A DNA stretch of 64,000 nucleotides. Origin: Thiodiazotropha sp040506705. GTDB lineage: Bacteria > Pseudomonadota > Gammaproteobacteria > Chromatiales > Chromatiaceae. How positions within the stretch are numbered: the stretch's first letter is position 1; every line of letters starts with the position of its first letter. The stretch covers positions 1 to 64,000 of the forward strand of contig JBEVWG010000055.1 of NCBI GenBank assembly GCA_040506705.1. The letters run 5' to 3'. Below the pieces are notes generated by a model, which saw only the letters and a list, made by a program, of their open reading frames with translations, was not told where the DNA came from and did not search any database. Position numbers and translations under genes: made by a program. This document shows positions 42,123-50,516 of this stretch, one piece after another.

Positions 42123-42163
42123 AAAAAAACTTCGTAATAGCATGCTATTGCGTAAGTTTTTTT
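42123..42163 (+). terminator. Terminator after rplI
   Basis: A seven-A tract and ACTT, then the perfect palindrome AATAGCATGCTATT, then AAG and seven T. The hairpin is long, with small mismatches, and ends the ribosomal protein operon 71 bp past rplI. Confidence 0.88.
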
Positions 42164-42465
42164 GCCTTGATCCGAAGCCTTTCATCTCACCATGCGCTTG
42201 ATCCTGAGTTAATCAGGTCTCTGCCAAGGCAAATTCATCTTCCGGTTTTACCGTTTCCGAGGAGTTGGATTAGCTTTTCAGCCAACTGTTCTGTTGCTTC
42301 AGAGCCTGTAATTATCTACACAATCGCAGTGTGGTGGTTGAAGCCACTGACAGTTCGGATCTGTATTCAAAATAGTACCTCTCTCCTTTTCTCGTTTCGC
42401 CCAATACCGTATGCTTACCAAGCACTACGCACAATCCGATTCATCTCAACTACAAACGAGCTCCG
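42164..42465. other. Intergenic region before dnaB, possible coding remnant
   Basis: 302 bp. On the minus strand, the frame ending at TGA 42235-42237 reads protein-like (TGSEATEQLAEKLIQLLGN) and continues past one internal stop (TAG at 42316-42318) into FNHHTAIV. A second minus-strand frame is also open nearby. No start codon or family is recognisable, so this could be a decayed gene end or chance. No clear promoter for dnaB was identified; its ATG at 42466 has only a weak ribosome-binding site. Confidence 0.35.
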
Positions 42466-43872
42466 ATGTCAGATCCCGCCTATCCTGAAGAGATAGCTGC
42501 CTATCCAGAAATTGAACAGCGTGCCATCAAAGTGCCTCCGCACTCAAATCAGGCAGAACAGTCGGTGATCGGCGGTTTGATGCTGGATAATGCCAGCTGG
42601 GACAAAGTCGCCGATTTGGTTGTTGAGAGTGACTTCTATCGGAAAGAGCACAGATTGATCTTCAATGCGATCGCTGCACAGGCTGAGGATAGTCAACCTT
42701 TCGATGTAGTGACCCTTGCGGAACATCTTGAACGCAAGGAATCGCTTGAGGATGGTGGTGGTCTGCCTTACCTGGTTAGACTGGCAGAAGAGACACCCAG
42801 CGCGGCAAATATCAAATCCTATGCCGGTATCGTGCGTGAATATTCTGTCATGAGACAGCTGATCTCTGTAGGTACAGATATTACCGACAGTGCGTTTCAT
42901 CCCCAGGGACGCAAGGCTGAGGAGTTACTCGATGTAGCTGAACGTAAAGTATTCGAGATTGCCGAACAGACCAGCAAAGGAAAGGGTGGGTTTACACCAA
43001 TCAGATCCCTGCTGACCCAGGCAGTCGACCGCATAGAGACCCTGTTTCAGCAGGATGAACCGATTACAGGTATCAGTACCGGCTTCTCAGATTTTGATCA
43101 GATGACTTCGGGGTTGCAACATGCAGATCTGATTATCGTTGCAGGGCGCCCATCTATGGGTAAAACCACCTTTGCAATGAACATAGCTGAGAATGTCGCT
43201 ATAAAAGCGGGTAAAGCTGTTGCAGTCTACAGCATGGAGATGCCTGGTGACTCCTTGGCAATGCGTATGATGTCCTCACTGGGACGTATTGACCAGTTGA
43301 GAGTTCGTACCGGTAAGCTGGAGGATGAGGAGTGGCCCAGACTCTCTTCAGCTGTGAGTATGCTGGCGGAAACCAAACTCTATATCGATGATACACCGGC
43401 CCTCTCACCAACAGAGGTCCGTGCCCGTGCCCGACGATTGAAACGTGAGCATGACGATTTGGGTTTGATAGTTATCGACTACCTGCAATTGATGCAGGCG
43501 CCAGGGGAAGGGGATAACCGTACTAATGAGATCTCTGCAATATCCAGGTCGTTGAAGGCTCTGGCGAAAGAGCTGGATGTTCCTGTGATTGCACTCTCTC
43601 AGCTTAACCGCAGCCTTGAGCAGCGCACCAACAAACGACCGATTATGTCGGATCTGCGTGAATCGGGCGCGATTGAGCAGGATGCGGATTTAATCGTGTT
43701 CATCTATCGTGATGAAGTCTATAACGAAGATAGTCCCGATAAGGGTATAGCTGAGATCATTATCGGTAAGCAACGTAATGGCCCGATTGGTACCACCCGC
43801 CTGACTTTCCTTGGTAAATACACCAAATTTGAGAATTATACGGAAGATATCTACAGCGATGAGGGCTATTGA
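42466..43872 (+). CDS. dnaB: Replicative DNA helicase DnaB
   Basis: 468 residues. N-terminal domain begins PPHSNQAEQSVIGGLMLDN; the RecA-like C-terminal motor has Walker A GRPSMGKTTFAMNIA near residue 230, Walker B LIVIDYLQLMQ, ALSQLNRSLEQRTNKRPIMSDLR and an arginine-finger region ending GTTRLTFLGKYTKFEN. Hexameric 5'-3' helicase at the replication fork. No intein. alr overlaps its stop codon. Confidence 0.98.
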   Translation: MSDPAYPEEIAAYPEIEQRAIKVPPHSNQAEQSVIGGLMLDNASWDKVADLVVESDFYRKEHRLIFNAIAAQAEDSQPFDVVTLAEHLERKESLEDGGGLPYLVRLAEETPSAANIKSYAGIVREYSVMRQLISVGTDITDSAFHPQGRKAEELLDVAERKVFEIAEQTSKGKGGFTPIRSLLTQAVDRIETLFQQDEPITGISTGFSDFDQMTSGLQHADLIIVAGRPSMGKTTFAMNIAENVAIKAGKAVAVYSMEMPGDSLAMRMMSSLGRIDQLRVRTGKLEDEEWPRLSSAVSMLAETKLYIDDTPALSPTEVRARARRLKREHDDLGLIVIDYLQLMQAPGEGDNRTNEISAISRSLKALAKELDVPVIALSQLNRSLEQRTNKRPIMSDLRESGAIEQDADLIVFIYRDEVYNEDSPDKGIAEIIIGKQRNGPIGTTRLTFLGKYTKFENYTEDIYSDEGY

Positions 43873-44969
43873 TGGGGGTTGCTCCGCGGGCTTTAATTGA
43901 CCATGCCGCTCTGCGTCACAATTTAAAGCAGGCTCGTCAAGCCGCGGAGGGTAGTAGCGTTTGGGCAGTGATCAAAGCAGACGGCTATGGGCATGGTCTG
44001 CTACGGGTCGCTAAATGCCTCAGGGAAGCGGACGGATTTGCCATCGCGCGGCTCGATGAGGCGCTTTTTCTAAGAAAAAACGGTATTGAGAATCCACTGC
44101 TGGTTCTCTCTGCCTGCGCTACCCGCAGAGATTTTGAACAGGCTATCGATGCCGATATCGAAGTGGTTCTGCATCATCGGCAGCAGTTGGCTGAACTACC
44201 CAGCAGCCGATCAGAATCGGGGTTGTTGAATGTCTGGTTGAAGGTTGATACAGGCATGCACAGGCTTGGTTTCGAAGCCACTGAAATCCCACAGATAGCC
44301 CGTCAGCTAAAAGATCACTCTGTAGTTGATCAAATCAACCTGATGACACATTTAGCCAATGCGGATGATCCTGATGATCCTCTGACAGCAATACAGTGTG
44401 AGCGTCTTTTCAGTATCGATTCAACACCCTTCAAGGCTACTTCGATAGCCAATTCTGCGGCTATTCTGGGCTCACCAGCGAGCCATGCTGACTGGGTTCG
44501 TCCCGGTATCATGCTGTATGGCGCTTCACCCTTTACCAACGCCACAGCCGCAGAACATGGTTTACGTCCGGTGATGACCCTGTGCAGCCAGGTAATAGCA
44601 GTTAAAACTTGCCAGGCAGGTGAACCAATCGGTTATGGTGGTAGCTATATCTGTCCCGAAGCGATGCCGGTGGCTGTTGTTGCTGTCGGTTATGGTGATG
44701 GTTACCCTCGTCACGCCCCATCCGGTACACCCGTACTTGTGAATGGGATTCGCCTGCCACTAGTTGGTCGTGTGTCGATGGATATGATTAGTGTGGACGC
44801 AAGAAAGCTGCCTGAAATAGAGATAGGAGATGAAGTAATTCTTTGGGGTAAGGGTCTGCCGGTGGATGAGATTGCCCATAAAGCGGAAACAATCGCTTAT
44901 GAACTGTTGTGTGGCGTTAAGCAGAGAGTCTCGTTTGTAGACCTCAATCTTGGAGAAGTGAAGAAATAA
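43872..44969 (+). CDS. alr: Alanine racemase
   Basis: 365 residues from the ATG overlapping the dnaB stop (TGATG). The PLP lysine is in WAVIKADGYGHG near residue 35, VDTGMHRLGF lies in the barrel, and the catalytic Tyr region is GYGGSYICPEA; LVGRVSMDMISVD follows. Makes D-alanine for peptidoglycan. dnaB-alr adjacency is a widely conserved order. Confidence 0.97.
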   Translation: MGVAPRALIDHAALRHNLKQARQAAEGSSVWAVIKADGYGHGLLRVAKCLREADGFAIARLDEALFLRKNGIENPLLVLSACATRRDFEQAIDADIEVVLHHRQQLAELPSSRSESGLLNVWLKVDTGMHRLGFEATEIPQIARQLKDHSVVDQINLMTHLANADDPDDPLTAIQCERLFSIDSTPFKATSIANSAAILGSPASHADWVRPGIMLYGASPFTNATAAEHGLRPVMTLCSQVIAVKTCQAGEPIGYGGSYICPEAMPVAVVAVGYGDGYPRHAPSGTPVLVNGIRLPLVGRVSMDMISVDARKLPEIEIGDEVILWGKGLPVDEIAHKAETIAYELLCGVKQRVSFVDLNLGEVKK

Positions 44970-46345
44970 TGGCTCAAGGGAGTAAAAAAGCTGCAAAAAC
45001 GAACTATGTTTGCCGCGATTGTGGTGCCAGTTTTCCTAAATGGTCAGGACAGTGCTCCGAGTGTCACTCCTGGAATTCATTGGAAGAGAGTCTGTCGGTA
45101 TCTAAGGCCAGCCAAGGTCGGTATGCCGGTTATGCCGGAACCGGTGGACAACAGGTGCTTGCGCTTACCGATGTTGGAATTGAGCGTGAAGCCCGAACCA
45201 CTACTGACAGTTCAGAACTCGACAGAGTACTCGGTGGAGGTCTGGTAGAAGGTTCAGTTGTTCTGATCGGTGGAGATCCTGGGATCGGTAAATCGACCTT
45301 GCTGATTCAAACCCTGGCTAGACTATCTAGCGGATTGCGTTCCCTCTATGTCTCCGGTGAGGAGTCGCCCAGGCAGATCTCAATGCGAGCGACTCGCTTG
45401 GGTCTGGTGGTGGATAAATTAAAACTGTTGCCGGAAACCTGTGTGGAAAGGATTATTGCCATAGCGGAACGGGAATCGCCACAGGTAATGGTGCTGGATT
45501 CGATTCAGACCATGTATACCGAACTCCTGCAATCAGCGCCAGGTTCAGTCTCCCAAGTACGAGAGGCTACCGCACAGCTGGTTCATTTTGCCAAACGCAG
45601 TGGCACTGCACTGTTTCTGGTTGGGCATGTTACCAAGGAGGGAAATCTTGCTGGTCCCAGGGTTCTGGAACACATGGTTGATACTGTGCTCTATTTTGAA
45701 GGGGAGGCTGGCAGTCAGTTTCGTCTGATACGTACTATCAAGAATCGATTTGGTGCAGTGAATGAGCTCGGTATGTTCGCAATGACGGATAAAGGGCTCA
45801 AAGAGGTCAGTAATCCCTCCGCCATTTTTCTGTCACGACAGGCAGAGAAGGTGCCGGGTAGTGTGATCCTGGTGACCCGAGAGGGTACTCGCCCGCTACT
45901 TGTAGAGGTTCAGGCACTGGTGGATGAGAGTCCATTGGCCAACCCGAGGCGGATTACGCTGGGCCTGGAGCAGAATAGACTCTCAATGCTGCTAGCGGTT
46001 CTGCATCGCCATGGTGGCATCGCTATGTTTGATCAGGATGTCTATGTGAATGTGGTGGGGGGGGTGCGGATAACTGAAACTGCATCGGATTTGGCTGTAT
46101 TAATGGCAGCACTCTCAAGTTTTCGTAATCGTCCTCTGGATCATGGGCTGGTGGTTTTTGGTGAACTGGGCTTGACTGGGGAGATCAGGCCGGTTCCGAA
46201 TGGCCCGGAAAGGCTGCGTGAGGCTTCAAAACATGGTTTCAAACGAGCCGTAGTGCCTAAGGCGAACACCCCAAAGCAGCAGATTGAAGGACTGGAAGTG
46301 ATTCCTGTGGAAACCCTTGCTGAGGTATTGGAGATTGCTTACTAG
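44969..46345 (+). CDS. radA: DNA repair protein RadA
   Basis: 458 residues. N-terminal zinc finger CRDCGASFPKWSGQCSEC, Walker A GGDPGIGKSTL near residue 98, the RadA KNRFG motif (TIKNRFGAVNELGMF) and a C-terminal Lon-protease-like domain (VYVNVVGGVRITETASDLAV, LTGEIRPVPN). A DnaB-like branch migration motor in homologous recombination. ATG overlaps the alr stop (TAATG). Confidence 0.97.
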   Translation: MAQGSKKAAKTNYVCRDCGASFPKWSGQCSECHSWNSLEESLSVSKASQGRYAGYAGTGGQQVLALTDVGIEREARTTTDSSELDRVLGGGLVEGSVVLIGGDPGIGKSTLLIQTLARLSSGLRSLYVSGEESPRQISMRATRLGLVVDKLKLLPETCVERIIAIAERESPQVMVLDSIQTMYTELLQSAPGSVSQVREATAQLVHFAKRSGTALFLVGHVTKEGNLAGPRVLEHMVDTVLYFEGEAGSQFRLIRTIKNRFGAVNELGMFAMTDKGLKEVSNPSAIFLSRQAEKVPGSVILVTREGTRPLLVEVQALVDESPLANPRRITLGLEQNRLSMLLAVLHRHGGIAMFDQDVYVNVVGGVRITETASDLAVLMAALSSFRNRPLDHGLVVFGELGLTGEIRPVPNGPERLREASKHGFKRAVVPKANTPKQQIEGLEVIPVETLAEVLEIAY

Positions 46346-46400
46346 TATGACGCACCACACTAGAGATTCTTTAGGCTTTTAAGAGCCGTTGCAACAGTTC

Positions 46401-46766
46401 CTAACCTAAAGCTTCGAGATCGCGCTGCAGTAGAATGTCGTCGCTGATATTTAACTCAACAAGGCGTCGCAGCAGAGAGATACTGATCATATCAATCTCT
46501 TTACAAAGCAGGCCAAGCTGTCCATCTTCCACATGTGCACAGGTGGTCAGCATCGAGATACTCTCACCATCATCAAGCATGATCTTCAATGTGACTTCAT
46601 CATCCACCTGAGGCTGCCATTCTTCCGGGATATTAACCAGCGCCCCTTTTAATGAGATGTCGAGTAGTGTGGTTTTGTAGTTGCCACTGCTTGCTTCAAT
46701 GGTTGCAGGTGCATCGAAAATGATTCTATGGAAGCGTCGGCGTTCTTTAGTTTCAATATTGCTCAT
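46401..46766 (-). CDS. PilZ-domain protein
   Basis: 121 residues, one domain. The c-di-GMP signature is present: RRRFHR at the N-terminus (RxxxR) and DISLKGALV (D/NxSxxG) about 25 residues later. Such single-domain PilZ proteins act as c-di-GMP-responsive adaptors, often on motility. It lies 11 bp downstream of the double-FHA gene, on the same strand and probably the same transcript, between radA and fleQ. Confidence 0.88.
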   Translation of the reverse strand: MSNIETKERRRFHRIIFDAPATIEASSGNYKTTLLDISLKGALVNIPEEWQPQVDDEVTLKIMLDDGESISMLTTCAHVEDGQLGLLCKEIDMISISLLRRLVELNISDDILLQRDLEALG

Positions 46767-46777
46767 GGCGATTCAGG

Positions 46778-47413
46778 TTATGTGTGAAACTGCATTTGTG
46801 TTCCCCCAACCTCGATCAAATCCCCGTCGTTGAGCAATTGACCCTTATCGGCAATCGGTTGCTGGTTTATCGTTGGCGGATTAGGGCCTTCCAGGAAGGT
46901 GATATAGTAGCCTTCTTCCCGACGGGCAATCATGGCACAGTCGCCTCCAGTGTGACCGATACGGGTCATATTGCGCTTTAACGGTATAATGCGGCCAAAA
47001 TTGTCGCCATTGACGATCTGTAAGACTCCTGACGAAGGGGTATCATCCGCTTCCTCAGGCTCTTCGTTTTCCGGCTCAGCTGATTCTGTTGCTGGAGATT
47101 GGCTTAGATCGGCACCTAGCTCCATGACATCTTCAGCAAATGCCAGGGTATGCTTGCCTATTTGTATGACATCACCATGATGTAGATTGATCTCCTCTGT
47201 CTGTTCATGATTCACAAGCACAGGGAAGTCATCATCACGAGCTTTTAGTCGATAGTCGCTGCCATCATCAATAATCGTGGCCTGAAGTGGGGCGATAGCC
47301 AGACTATCAATAGCAACGGCACAGTCCGAATCCCGACCAATATCTGTCGATCCGGGCTGTAAATGAAAAACGTCGATAACTCGACCTTTGAATGAGAGTG
47401 TCAGTTTTGGCAT
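46778..47413 (-). CDS. Protein with two forkhead-associated (FHA) domains
   Basis: 211 residues, cytoplasmic. FHA 1 (about 1-95): GSTDIGRDSDCAVAIDSLAIAPLQATI, then HHGDVIQIGKHTLAF. A 35-residue acidic linker (SAEPENEEPEEADDTPSSG) leads to FHA 2 (about 130-211): PLKRNMTRIGHTGGDCAMIARREEGYYITF in sequence, INQQPI and LLNDGDLIEVGGTQMQFH. FHA domains bind phosphothreonine; no Ser/Thr kinase gene is in the window. FHA 2 lacks the canonical SxxH, so only one domain may bind phosphopeptide. Co-oriented with the PilZ gene. Confidence 0.85.
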   Translation of the reverse strand: MPKLTLSFKGRVIDVFHLQPGSTDIGRDSDCAVAIDSLAIAPLQATIIDDGSDYRLKARDDDFPVLVNHEQTEEINLHHGDVIQIGKHTLAFAEDVMELGADLSQSPATESAEPENEEPEEADDTPSSGVLQIVNGDNFGRIIPLKRNMTRIGHTGGDCAMIARREEGYYITFLEGPNPPTINQQPIADKGQLLNDGDLIEVGGTQMQFHT

Positions 47414-47569
47414 GGAGCTTTTTTTAGATACAACCTGTATAAACCCAAGTATATATCTAGTTTTATTAGTAAAACACTATAAATGTCACTTTATAAACGT
47501 CAGCCAAGGAATTAAACGATTACGAATCAACCAAACCGATGCTTGGGCGATTATCTGCTAACCTTATTG

Positions 47570-47586
47570 AATAACAATATGTTATT
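47570..47586. promoter_or_regulatory. Palindrome in the FHA/fleQ divergent region
   Basis: AATAACA, ATA, TGTTATT: perfect 7-bp arms, centred in the 283-bp gap between the divergent FHA and fleQ genes. It is a candidate operator for either direction. It is not a Zur box, since the half-sites are in the reverse order. Confidence 0.4.
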
Positions 47587-47696
47587 TGCGAATGTTTAAT
47601 TAAAATCTTGGATCGTCGTAATTTTGACATTTTACAAAAATGCTGCTTAACTTCGCACCATTCCTACGGAATTCATACCGCAATAGGGCCTGTTGA

Positions 47697-49169
47697 ATGG
47701 GGCATAGTTCTGACAAAGACGGTTCAGTGTTTCCTAATCTCTGTATTTACCTTTTTGATCAAGACGCGGAGCGTCAAAATTATCTGCAACATATCCTGAG
47801 TTTTGTCGAAGGAGAGGTTGTGGTAATCAATGATCTTTCTCTGCTTGATACCAGTAATCAAGGCGGGGCCACCTGTGTGGCGGTAATGTTGGGGATTGGG
47901 CTAAGTCGCAATGAACGGTTGACGATTGTTAAGGGTCTCTCTGAGAGTCACCCCAGCCTTCCTGTTTTTCAAATTTACGATCAGCAGCAGGGGAGTCCTG
48001 AATCATTTGAAGGATTCGATAATGTCATAGGTAATTTTAAACTGCCTACGCTCTATGACGACCTCATGACACTGGCCCATAAAGCCCAGGTCTTTCAAGA
48101 GTTAAAGAATCCTGAGGGTGGAAACAGCCGACCAGTTGAGCTGTTTCGAAGTTTATCAGGCAGCAGCAGAGCAACGCGACAGGTCAATAAGATGATTGAA
48201 CAGGTCGCTGACTCCGAGGCGACTGTGCTTATTCTTGGCGAGTCAGGCACAGGTAAGGAAGTGGTGGCACGTAAACTCCATTTTCACTCTGTACGAAGAG
48301 GTAAGCCTTTTGTCCCGGTAAATTGTGGCGCCATTCCAGGAGATCTTTTAGAGAGCGAGCTGTTCGGGCACGAAAAAGGTGCGTTTACCGGTGCAATCAG
48401 CGCTCGGCAAGGGCGATTCGAAATGGCAGAGGGCGGCACCCTTTTTCTCGATGAAATCGGTGATATGAGCATGCCGATGCAGGTGAAGCTCCTCAGAGTC
48501 CTGCAGGAGCGGACTTTTGAACGTGTTGGCAGCAATAAGACTATTCCCTGTAATGTACGCATCATCGCCGCAACCCACCGAAACTTGGAAGCAGCTATAA
48601 AAACAGGGGATTTTCGTGAAGACCTCTACTATCGCCTGAATGTATTTCCGATTGAAATGCCACCACTCAGAGAACGGGTGGAGGATATTCCTGTCTTGGT
48701 GAATGACCTGATCCATCGGATTGAAAACGAAAAGCGTGGTTCAGTCAGGCTTACACCAGCGGCTGTCGCTGCCTTGAGTCATTACCGATGGCCGGGTAAT
48801 GTCAGAGAGCTTGCTAACCTGATAGAACGTTTGGCTATTCTCTATCCCTATGGTGTCGTTGATGTGGGTGAGCTTCCTGAGAAGTTTCGACCTGCGGTTG
48901 ACTTGATGGACACCACCCAGTTACCACAAGTTACTCTCCAGGGTGATGAACCGGGAACCACATTGAATGCACCACGACTGCCTAATGATGGCATTGATCT
49001 GAAGGCACATCTTAACTCTTTGGAGCAGAGCTTGATCCAGCAGGCTCTTGAGGAGTCCGATGGAATTGTCGCTCATGCTGCAAAACGACTGCATATGCGA
49101 CGAACCACACTGGTGGAAAAATTACGTAAATATGGTCTGCAGCGTCAAACAGAGTCGACGGGAATTTGA
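47697..49169 (+). CDS. fleQ: Flagellar master regulator FleQ (sigma-54 activator)
   Basis: 490 residues. N-terminal FleQ domain (1-125), a receiver-like fold; then LFRS at residues 149-152, the motif that binds c-di-GMP in Pseudomonas FleQ. The AAA+ domain has GESGTGKE (Walker A), the sigma-54 contact loop GAFTGA, LFLDEIGDM (Walker B) and WPGNVREL; the C-terminal Fis-type helix-turn-helix is AAKRLHMRRTTLVEKLRK. Activates sigma-54-dependent flagellar genes and is antagonised by c-di-GMP. Located just before fleS and fleR. Confidence 0.95.
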   Translation: MGHSSDKDGSVFPNLCIYLFDQDAERQNYLQHILSFVEGEVVVINDLSLLDTSNQGGATCVAVMLGIGLSRNERLTIVKGLSESHPSLPVFQIYDQQQGSPESFEGFDNVIGNFKLPTLYDDLMTLAHKAQVFQELKNPEGGNSRPVELFRSLSGSSRATRQVNKMIEQVADSEATVLILGESGTGKEVVARKLHFHSVRRGKPFVPVNCGAIPGDLLESELFGHEKGAFTGAISARQGRFEMAEGGTLFLDEIGDMSMPMQVKLLRVLQERTFERVGSNKTIPCNVRIIAATHRNLEAAIKTGDFREDLYYRLNVFPIEMPPLRERVEDIPVLVNDLIHRIENEKRGSVRLTPAAVAALSHYRWPGNVRELANLIERLAILYPYGVVDVGELPEKFRPAVDLMDTTQLPQVTLQGDEPGTTLNAPRLPNDGIDLKAHLNSLEQSLIQQALEESDGIVAHAAKRLHMRRTTLVEKLRKYGLQRQTESTGI

Positions 49170-49222
49170 CGTTGTCCATATACAAGAACAGTAACCAGTT
49201 GATAGTAAAGGATAAATAATTT

Positions 49223-49238
49223 AGGCACGTATTTTGCA
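49223..49238 (+). promoter_or_regulatory. Sigma-54 promoter of fleSR
   Basis: AGGCACGTATTTTGCA: -24 GG and -12 GC are separated by exactly 10 nt, and the flanks match TGGCACG-N4-TTGCA in all but the first base. It lies 46 bp upstream of the fleS start, matching FleQ-dependent control of fleSR. Confidence 0.85.
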
Positions 49239-49283
49239 AACATCGTCAGTGAGGAATGAAGACTGACGAATGAGGCTAATGAC

Positions 49284-50516
49284 GTGTCACCGAAAACATC
49301 ACTTGCTGATCGACAACACGCCCTTGAGGCGGCCTTCAATCTATTTAATCAACTCTCTGAAGAGCTGACTGGATCCTATCAGCAGCTTCAATCCCAAGTG
49401 TTGGAACTCAGTCAGGAACTGGCTGCAGCCAGAAGTGAACGTATGGTTCAGTTGGCCGAGAAAGAGCGTCTGGCCGACCGTTTGGAGCGGTTACTCGAGA
49501 CACTGCCTGCAGCTGTTATTGTTCTTGATGGTGAGGAGCGTGTTCGTGAATATAATCCGGCAGCAGAGAGGCTTTTAGGCAGGATAAAACCTCTGGATCA
49601 GTGGTCTGAGATAGTTCGTCAACGGGCACTTGGGGGTGTGATCAAGGGTAATGAGCTGAAGTTGCTTAATGGCCATTTATTGACACTCTCATCCAGTCGT
49701 TTGGAGCAGGCACCTGGCCATATCCTGGTTCTGGTTGATATTACGGAGACAAGGAAGCTACAGGAGCGACTCAATCGACGGGAGCGTTTGACCGCCATGG
49801 GTGAAATGTCAGCGCAACTTGCTCACCAGATGCGCACGCCGCTGAGCAGCGCGCTCCTCTATGTCTCCCATCTTGCAAATGAAGATTTAAACCCACACAA
49901 ACGCCAGCAATTTACTGCAAAGTTACGAGATCGTTTGCAACATATGGAGCGTCAAATTCACGACATCCTGATGTTTGCACGAGGTGAAGATGCCGGTGAG
50001 TCCCAAATATTGGTGAGTCATCTACTGCAGACTTTTTCGTCAACTGTGGATCAGGAATTAAACAACTCTGGCGTTACTCTCGAAATTGATGATCAGAGTC
50101 ATGGCCGTGCAATCATGCTGGGACGTGAAGATGCCCTGCTGGGCTTGTTGGGTAATTTATTGGAAAACGCGATTCAGCAAGGGGCGAAGCTTGTGCAGAT
50201 AACCCTCAAACTGGGTGATGAGATCGAACTTGAAATTGCTGACAACGGCCTGGGTATTGAGGATGAATTGTTAGCACGTATTTTCGATCCTTTTTTCACT
50301 ACACGTAGTGGTGGCACCGGACTGGGGTTGGCGGTTGTACAGAATCTCGTACTCAACCATGGGGGCGAGATCATAGCCACTCATTCAAACTCAGGTGGCG
50401 CCCTGTTTCAAATGCGATTTCCCAGTGCAGCGGATAGTTCAGAACAGATATCAACGCCTCTGTTTACCAATCAACAAACGACAGTTGGCGTTGAACAAAG
50501 AAGGAGCCTGTCATGA
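49284..50516 (+). CDS. fleS: Flagellar sensor histidine kinase FleS
   Basis: 410 residues; GTG start at 49284 with GAGG 8 nt upstream (ATGs just before are out of frame). No membrane segments. N-terminal coiled coil (QLQSQVLELSQELAAARSER), a PAS domain (TLPAAVIVLDGEERVREYNPAAERLLG), the phospho-acceptor helix EMSAQLAHQMRTPLSSAL and an ATPase domain with NLLENAIQQ, ADNGLGI and GGTGLGLAVV. Phosphorylates FleR. Stop codon overlaps the fleR ATG. Confidence 0.94.
   Translation: MSPKTSLADRQHALEAAFNLFNQLSEELTGSYQQLQSQVLELSQELAAARSERMVQLAEKERLADRLERLLETLPAAVIVLDGEERVREYNPAAERLLGRIKPLDQWSEIVRQRALGGVIKGNELKLLNGHLLTLSSSRLEQAPGHILVLVDITETRKLQERLNRRERLTAMGEMSAQLAHQMRTPLSSALLYVSHLANEDLNPHKRQQFTAKLRDRLQHMERQIHDILMFARGEDAGESQILVSHLLQTFSSTVDQELNNSGVTLEIDDQSHGRAIMLGREDALLGLLGNLLENAIQQGAKLVQITLKLGDEIELEIADNGLGIEDELLARIFDPFFTTRSGGTGLGLAVVQNLVLNHGGEIIATHSNSGGALFQMRFPSAADSSEQISTPLFTNQQTTVGVEQRRSLS

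Noticed and set aside
42167..42496. 109-codon plus-strand frame before dnaB
   Set aside because: It runs into the dnaB start in another frame, lacks a ribosome-binding site and has no recognisable domain.
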